Source: a bacterium (GTDB lineage: Bacteria > 4484-113 > JAFGCY01). Taken from it: a DNA stretch of 43,589 nucleotides. Under the pieces are notes generated by a model. That model made no database searches and was not told where the DNA came from. It was given only the letters and a program-made list of their open reading frames with translations. Below are positions 39,321 through 43,589 of this stretch, piece by piece (positions within the stretch are counted from its first letter, which is position 1; each line of letters opens with the position of its first letter). Location: NCBI GenBank assembly GCA_016932385.1, contig JAFGCY010000081.1, positions 1-43,589 of the forward strand. Direction: 5' to 3'. Made by a program: the position numbers and the translations under genes.

Positions 39321-40727
39321 ATGGGACTTACATTTGCCGAAAAAGCGCTGTCCGCCAAGGCGGGACGCGAGGTGCGCGCCGGTGAGATCATCACCGTCGA
39401 GCCCGACGCCGTCCTCAGCCACGACAACTCGGCGGCGATCGCCAAGAACTTCGCGGCGATCGGCGTGGAGAAAGTGCGCTACCCCGAGCGGATCGTGATC
39501 GTCTTGGACCACTGCGTGCCGGCGGCGGACTTCAAGCACGCCACCAATCACAAGGAAATCCGCGAGTTCGTCGCCGCCCAGGGCATCACGCACTTCTTCG
39601 ACATCAACCACGGCGTCTGCCACCAGGTGCTTCTCGAGCAGGGCCTGGCTGGGCCGGGCCGCGTGCTGGTCGGCAGCGACAGCCATACCACGAGCTACGG
39701 CGCGGTCGGCGCGTTCAGTGCGGGCATCGGCCGCACCGAGGCCGCCTGCACCTGGGCCACCGGCGAGCTGTGGCTCAGGGTGCCCGAGACGCTCGTCATC
39801 ACGGTATCCGGCGCCTGGCCCAAGCGCATCGGTTCCAAGGACCTGATGCTATATGTCGCCGGGCAGATCGGCGCCGACGGCGGCGATTACCTCAGCGTGG
39901 AATGGACCGGCGCGGCGGTGCACGCGCTGAGCGTCGACGAGCGGATCACCTTGGCCAACATGAGCGCCGAGATCGGCGCCAAGAACGGCTACATCCCGCC
40001 GGATGACAAGGTCGCGGAGTGGCTGGGCTGTGTAGGGGCGAAGCCATGCTTCGCCCAGAAAACCCAGGGTAGGCCGGACTTCAGTCCGGCGGAAACTAGT
40101 CAAGGAGATACCGGTCTGGGGGCTGAAGCCCCCAGCTACATTCCTGAGAAAGGAAAGGAAGCGGATAGCAATTCGCAACAGGGCGAAGCATGGCTTCGCC
40201 CCTACGAAGAATGGCACACCGACCCCGATGCCGAGATCGCGCGCGCGGTTCAGATCGACATCGCCAACCTGGCGCCGCAGATCGCCCGTCCGCACCGCGT
40301 CGACAACGTCGCGGATGTCTCCGCCGTCGCCGGCACGCGGGTGCACCAATGCCTGCTGGGCACCTGCACCAACGGCCGGCTGGAGGACCTGATGGCGGCC
40401 TGGGAGGTGCTCAAGGGGCGGCAGGTCCACCCCGGCACGCGGCTTTTGGTCTTCCCCGCCAGCCAGCGGGTCAACCGCCAGGCGGTCAAGGCGGGCCTGA
40501 TGGAGCAGTTCATCGACGCCGGCGCGGTCTGGATGAACCCCGGCTGCGGGCCCTGCCTCGGCGCGCACGAAGGCGCGCTGGCGCCGGAAGAAGCGTGCAT
40601 CAGCACCGCCAACCGCAACTTCAAGGGCCGGATGGGCACGCCCGAGAGCGAGATCTATCTGGCCAGTCCGCAAAGCGTCGCGGCGGCGGCCATCACCGGT
40701 GAGATCACCGACCCGCGGGAGGTTTAG
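39321..40727 (+). CDS. Aconitase-family large subunit (HacA/LeuC type) with in-frame 58-aa insert, 468 aa
   Basis: This is the large subunit of a two-part [4Fe-4S] hydro-lyase that isomerises a tricarboxylic or alkylmalic acid (citrate, homocitrate or isopropylmalate). The cluster cysteines are Cys349 (LLGTCTNGR), Cys409 and Cys412 (NPGCGPCLG). Other landmarks are [31 protein letters not shown] and [13 protein letters not shown] KNGYIPPDD. The neighbours (short citrate synthase homologue, isocitrate dehydrogenase type) favour aconitase function. ATG 39321 is the start. Residues 238-295 come from a 174-bp nested palindrome block (40032-40205). Without it the protein would be 410 residues, close to family length, and EWLGC would join [10 protein letters not shown] directly. 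The insert lies in a variable loop, so function may be kept. Confidence 0.9.
   Translation: MGLTFAEKALSAKAGREVRAGEIITVEPDAVLSHDNSAAIAKNFAAIGVEKVRYPERIVIVLDHCVPAADFKHATNHKEIREFVAAQGITHFFDINHGVCHQVLLEQGLAGPGRVLVGSDSHTTSYGAVGAFSAGIGRTEAACTWATGELWLRVPETLVITVSGAWPKRIGSKDLMLYVAGQIGADGGDYLSVEWTGAAVHALSVDERITLANMSAEIGAKNGYIPPDDKVAEWLGCVGAKPCFAQKTQGRPDFSPAETSQGDTGLGAEAPSYIPEKGKEADSNSQQGEAWLRPYEEWHTDPDAEIARAVQIDIANLAPQIARPHRVDNVADVSAVAGTRVHQCLLGTCTNGRLEDLMAAWEVLKGRQVHPGTRLLVFPASQRVNRQAVKAGLMEQFIDAGAVWMNPGCGPCLGAHEGALAPEEACISTANRNFKGRMGTPESEIYLASPQSVAAAAITGEITDPREV
40032..40205. mobile_element. Nested REPIN-like element inside the aconitase-family gene
   Basis: The block starts GTAGGGGCGAAGC and ends GCTTCGCCCCTAC. 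Its outer 25 bp (40032-40056 and 40181-40205) are perfect inverted copies, each itself a hairpin with 9-bp arms (40036-40056 and 40181-40201). Inside are a second GTAG unit (40069-40090, GCCGGACT-TC-AGTCCGGC) and a CTAC-ended unit (40116-40138, CTGGGGGCT-GA-AGCCCCCAG then CTAC). All four units obey the GTAG-hairpin rule, two in each orientation. The length of 174 bp is 58 codons; it begins on a codon boundary and has no stop in the host frame. No transposase is encoded. Confidence 0.82.
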
Positions 40728-40728
40728 C

Positions 40729-41211
40729 ATGGGCAAGGCATTCGTCTACGGCGACGACATCAACACCGACGTGCTGTTCGCCGGCAAGTACACCTACACC
40801 GTCACGGAGCGCTCTGAGATGGCCAAGTACGCGCTGGAGGACCTCGACCCGGCGTTCCGCGACCAGGTCAAGCCGGGCGACGTGATCGTCGCGGGCAAGA
40901 ACTTCGGCTGCGGCTCCAGCCGCGAGCAGGCGGTGATCTGCCTGACCGAGCTCGGGGTGGCGGCGGTGATCGCCGACAGCTTCGCGCGCATTTATTTCCG
41001 CAACGCGATCAACCAGGGCCTGCCCGTGATCGCGCTCCAGGACGCCGCCCGGAAGATCCAGCCCGGCGACGAGGTCACGATCGACCTGGCGGCGGGTAAG
41101 CTGACCGCTCCTAGCGGTGCGTACAGCTTCCCGGCGTTCTCGCCGGAGGTCCAGGCGATCCTCGACGCCGGCGGCCTGGTGGCGTATACGCAGCAGAAGC
41201 TTCAGCTGTAA
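40729..41211 (+). CDS. Aconitase-family small subunit (HacB/LeuD type), 160 aa
   Basis: This is the swivel-domain partner of the large subunit upstream. GGGAGG lies 6 nt before ATG 40729, and only 1 nt separates it from the upstream stop, so the pair is cotranslated. Signatures are [19 protein letters not shown] (substrate-specificity loop region), [10 protein letters not shown], and [17 protein letters not shown]. The length is typical (about 160). The residues after DINTDV (LFAGKYTY instead of the IIPARYLR seen in many LeuD) hint at a substrate other than isopropylmalate, but this needs comparison with characterised proteins. Together they would form the heterodimeric hydro-lyase. Confidence 0.9.
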   Translation: MGKAFVYGDDINTDVLFAGKYTYTVTERSEMAKYALEDLDPAFRDQVKPGDVIVAGKNFGCGSSREQAVICLTELGVAAVIADSFARIYFRNAINQGLPVIALQDAARKIQPGDEVTIDLAAGKLTAPSGAYSFPAFSPEVQAILDAGGLVAYTQQKLQL

Positions 41212-41225
41212 GCGTAAGCTGGTGC

Positions 41226-41244
41226 GGCGGGTCGCCGACCTGCC
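41226..41244. repeat. REP-like hairpin
   Basis: GGCGGGTC-GCC-GACCTGCC, an 8-bp stem with one G-T pair, preceded by GTGC (a variant head). It is related to 42622-42643 and 9663-9683 and lies right after the small-subunit gene. Confidence 0.5.
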
Positions 41245-41383
41245 GGCATTAGAAAAGCAAACCAATCGTCAGGGAAACGGCGTCGGAAACGCCTGCCGAC
41301 CGGTGACCAGCGCCGCGAGACGTCACTCCGAACACCAGACCGCGCCGGGCCGTCGCCTAGAATACCGATGTGGAGGCAGTGAT

Positions 41384-42382
41384 ATGAGACTGAATGGCAC
41401 GCTGATTGCCGTATTGCTGATCATGCTGGCCGCACCGGCGGCCTGGGCCGATGCGGGGGACACGGCTGCCAGGACCAACCCGCCCGAATCGACGGTCCCT
41501 GAGAGTTACAGCTTCAACGACAACATCGTAATCACCCAGAATTACACCGACCAGACCCCGTGGTTCTACTTCGTTTACGACCGGGTCGGGATACGCGCGC
41601 CCGTCGAGCAGATCCCCGGCGGCGGCGTGCTGGAATACGCCGCGCACTGCTATGCGCTGCTGACCGGCGACTACGACGTGTCCCTGAGCGACCTCATCGA
41701 GGCCGGCCTGTGGCCGTATGACACGTTTCCCGCCAATGTCGACCTGGAGATGCGGCTTTACGACATCGACACCCACAGCTGCAGCCCCTGGGACGAGCAG
41801 CGCCAGTGCCCGGCGGTGATCGACCTCGGCACGCCGAAGTGGCTGGCAAATTCCAGGACCAGCATCCTGGCGATGTTCTACGGGGATTACTTCTACTCCA
41901 TAATCGATTTCAGGCACGAGCGCACCGCCGAGATCGGCGATCGCTATCCCCAGTTCTGGACTAATCCGTACACGGGCAAGCCGCTGGATCTGTCCGCGGA
42001 TTCCGAAGACGTGCGTTTTTACGAGGTGAAAACCTGGCGCGAAAATGCAGGTCTCAATTGCGCCGAGTTGTACAAACCCGGCGAGGAGGCGGACTGGTTC
42101 ACCTTTGCCGAATTCCGGCAGCTGATCGAGGCACAGAACGAGACCGACGCCAAGCAGCTCAGCTACCAGCTCAACCTGAAACTGCTGCCGCTCGATCCAC
42201 CGAGCCGCGGAATCGTCAAAGGCTCGTGCATCATCAGCTCGCACCTCGAGCAGGCCTACCGCAGCCTGCTGGGCATGATCGTCCGGAGAAGCATGGAGGA
42301 CCAAGGCAAGCTGGACTTCGATTTCACCGTCCCGCAATTCGACCTGTACGACTACATGCTGCAGAGTCACACAAGCGAGTAA
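41384..42382 (+). CDS. Exported protein of unknown function, 332 aa
   Basis: ATG 41384 has GGAGG 7 nt upstream and starts a clear signal peptide, MRLNGTLIAVLLIMLAAPAAWA, with probable cleavage before DAG. The frame extending back to 41117 overlaps the preceding gene and is rejected. A TAGAAT hexamer (41358-41363) may be the -10. The mature protein is acidic and aromatic, with scattered Cys (AAHCYALLTGDY, DTHSCSPWDEQRQCP, GLNCAELYKPGEE, VKGSCIISSHLEQAY), suggesting an oxidising periplasm with disulfides. The C-terminal third is helical. I recognise no domain. It interrupts the citrate-branch gene series but has its own signals, so it is likely independent. Confidence 0.72.
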   Translation: MRLNGTLIAVLLIMLAAPAAWADAGDTAARTNPPESTVPESYSFNDNIVITQNYTDQTPWFYFVYDRVGIRAPVEQIPGGGVLEYAAHCYALLTGDYDVSLSDLIEAGLWPYDTFPANVDLEMRLYDIDTHSCSPWDEQRQCPAVIDLGTPKWLANSRTSILAMFYGDYFYSIIDFRHERTAEIGDRYPQFWTNPYTGKPLDLSADSEDVRFYEVKTWRENAGLNCAELYKPGEEADWFTFAEFRQLIEAQNETDAKQLSYQLNLKLLPLDPPSRGIVKGSCIISSHLEQAYRSLLGMIVRRSMEDQGKLDFDFTVPQFDLYDYMLQSHTSE

Positions 42383-42505
42383 GCCGGCCGATTGCCGCGG
42401 TCCAAATGAGAACCAATATCAGGCGTGCCGGCCGCCCAAATGAGATAAAATCTGGCATGCACGGCGGGCTTTGGCCCGCTGTTGCTTGAAAGCAGCTAGA
42501 TATCC

Positions 42506-42563
42506 GTGGCGGCGACCTCCGTGTCGCCGGATAAATCCGGCGCCAATGACGGCGCCGCTACGA
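42506..42563. repeat. REPIN-like pair, copy 2
   Basis: GTGGC-GGCGAC-CTCCGT-GTCGCC, CCGGATAAATCCGG, GGCGCC-AATGAC-GGCGCC-GCTAC. The region 42510-42563 differs from 37627-37680 at three of 54 bases. It lies about 110 nt upstream of the isocitrate dehydrogenase-type gene. Confidence 0.7.
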
Positions 42564-42575
42564 GAACAACGATGG

Positions 42576-42600
42576 ACGGCGTCGGGGACGCCTTCCACAC
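42576..42600. repeat. 25-bp repeat, inverted copy at 4993-5017
   Basis: ACGGCGTCGGGGACGCC plus TTCCACAC is the exact reverse complement of 4993-5017. GGCGTC/GACGCC forms a stem. Confidence 0.7.
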
Positions 42601-42621
42601 TGGTGTAATAAAATCACGTAT

Positions 42622-42643
42622 GTAGCGGCGGGTCTCCGACCCG
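42622..42643. repeat. GTAG-headed REP-like palindrome
   Basis: GTAGCGG, then CGGGTC-TCC-GACCCG with perfect 6-bp arms, 30 nt before the start of the last gene. Confidence 0.6.
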
Positions 42644-42672
42644 TCGTCAAGTTTCGGTTGGAGGATCGAACC

Positions 42673-43589
42673 ATGGCGAAGTATCGGATCGGCTGGCTGC
42701 CCGGCGACGGCGTGGGCAACGACGTGATGGCGGTCGCGCGCCGCGTGCTCGACGCGCTCGGCCTCGACGCGGAGTACATCCACGGCGACATCGGCTGGGA
42801 GTTCTGGAAGAGCGAGGGCGAGGCCCTGCCCCAGCGCACGATCGACATGCTGAACGGCGTCGACTGTGCGCTGTTCGGCGCGATCACCTCGTTGCCGAAG
42901 GAGGAATGCGAGGCGGCGCTGGTGCCCGAGCTGCAAGGCCAGGGCTTGGTCTATCGCAGCCCGATCGTGCGGATGCGCCAGCTGTTCAACCTGGCGACGA
43001 ACCTCAGGCCCTGCAAGGCCTACAAGGGCAACCCGCTCAACTACAAGGACGAGATCGACCTGGTGGTCTTCCGCGAGAACACCGAAGGCCTCTACAGCGG
43101 CGTCGAATACCACCCGGTGCCCGACGAGGTGCGCGAGGTGCTGAAAAAGCACAACAAGAACATGGGCAAGTTCGACAGTGTGGCCGGTGAGGACCTGGCG
43201 ATCAGCTGCCGGATCTTCAGCCGCGGCGGCTGCGAAAGCATCGCGCGCGCAGCCTTCGAATACGCCAAAAAGTACGGTTACAAGAGCGTGACCGTCGTCG
43301 AGAAGCCCAACGTGATCCGCGAGACCAGCGGCCTGATGGTGCGCACCGCGCGCGCCGTGGCCAAGGACTATCCGGGTATCGAGCTGTGGGAAACCAACAT
43401 CGACGCGATGTGCATGTGGCTGGTCAAGAACCCGCAGGACTACGGCGTGCTGGTGGCGGAGAACATGTTCGGCGACATCATCTCCGACCTGTGCGCCCAG
43501 CTGGTGGGCGGGCTGGGGTTCGCCTGCTCCGGCAACATCGGCGACGACTACGCGGTGTTCGAGCCGACCCACGGCTCGGCGCCCAAGTA
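42673..43589 (+). CDS. Isocitrate/isopropylmalate dehydrogenase family protein, 3' end beyond window
   Basis: The frame is open from ATG 42673 to the last base (305 codons seen) and continues outside. GGAGG at 42660-42664 lies 8 nt upstream. The family oxidatively decarboxylates a beta-hydroxy acid with NAD(P)+. Visible motifs are LPGDGVGNDVM (9-19), YRSPIVRMRQLFNLATNLRP (substrate-binding Ser/Arg region), VFRENTEGLYSGVEY, and the metal-binding NMFGDIISDLCAQLVGGLGF with FEPTHGSAP. The neighbourhood (citrate synthase superfamily, aconitase-type subunits) makes isocitrate the best guess; homoisocitrate or isopropylmalate cannot be excluded. It is separated from the aconitase pair by one exported-protein gene and a repeat-rich spacer. 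Confidence 0.88.
   Translation, partial: MAKYRIGWLPGDGVGNDVMAVARRVLDALGLDAEYIHGDIGWEFWKSEGEALPQRTIDMLNGVDCALFGAITSLPKEECEAALVPELQGQGLVYRSPIVRMRQLFNLATNLRPCKAYKGNPLNYKDEIDLVVFRENTEGLYSGVEYHPVPDEVREVLKKHNKNMGKFDSVAGEDLAISCRIFSRGGCESIARAAFEYAKKYGYKSVTVVEKPNVIRETSGLMVRTARAVAKDYPGIELWETNIDAMCMWLVKNPQDYGVLVAENMFGDIISDLCAQLVGGLGFACSGNIGDDYAVFEPTHGSAPK

Overview
The window comes from a high-GC bacterium (about 60-65% G+C in genes, judged by eye) with a diderm, motile lifestyle. It encodes several lipobox-bearing secreted proteins and an FlhB-type export protein. Gene content (PKD and PQQ-propeller lipoproteins, class II fructose bisphosphatase, LeuCD-type aconitase) suggests an environmental lineage with few characterised relatives. 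The phylum cannot be fixed from the sequence. No rRNA, tRNA, CRISPR array, complete insertion sequence or phage module is seen.

Layout. 1-2.9 kb: two unrecognised genes and an AT-rich island with one small Cys-rich ORF. 2.9-9.5 kb: secreted proteins (propeller lipoprotein, lipidated peroxiredoxin, a 1385-residue PKD/double-propeller lipoprotein). 9.7-14.3 kb: HAD phosphatase, two-domain GNAT protein, XRE/membrane pair, two tandem TetR genes followed by what looks like a deleted efflux operon. 14.5-19.9 kb: ECF-like sigma factor overlapping a huge single-pass membrane partner, then a PD40 lipoprotein. 20.1-27.9 kb: flhB, free-methionine sulfoxide reductase, membrane and PAS proteins, a flavoprotein-glpX operon, small unknowns. 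28-35 kb: three large minus-strand exported proteins, including a subtilisin-like protease. 35.2-43.6 kb: asnS, then a citrate-branch cluster: citrate-synthase/citryl-CoA-lyase-like protein, HD phosphohydrolase, aconitase-family large and small subunits, and an isocitrate dehydrogenase-family gene cut by the window end.

The most striking feature is a population of short palindromes headed by GTAG (or CTAC on the other strand), like REP sequences mobilised by RAYT transposases. They sit in many spacers. A nested set of four, bounded by a 25-bp inverted repeat, lies inside the aconitase-family gene at 40032-40205. That block is exactly 174 bp (58 codons), keeps the frame and has no stop. Other unusual points are start codons placed 6-7 nt after -10 hexamers (apparently leaderless mRNAs), a common N-terminal module on two otherwise different lipoproteins, and a histidine-kinase-like protein with no ATPase domain.
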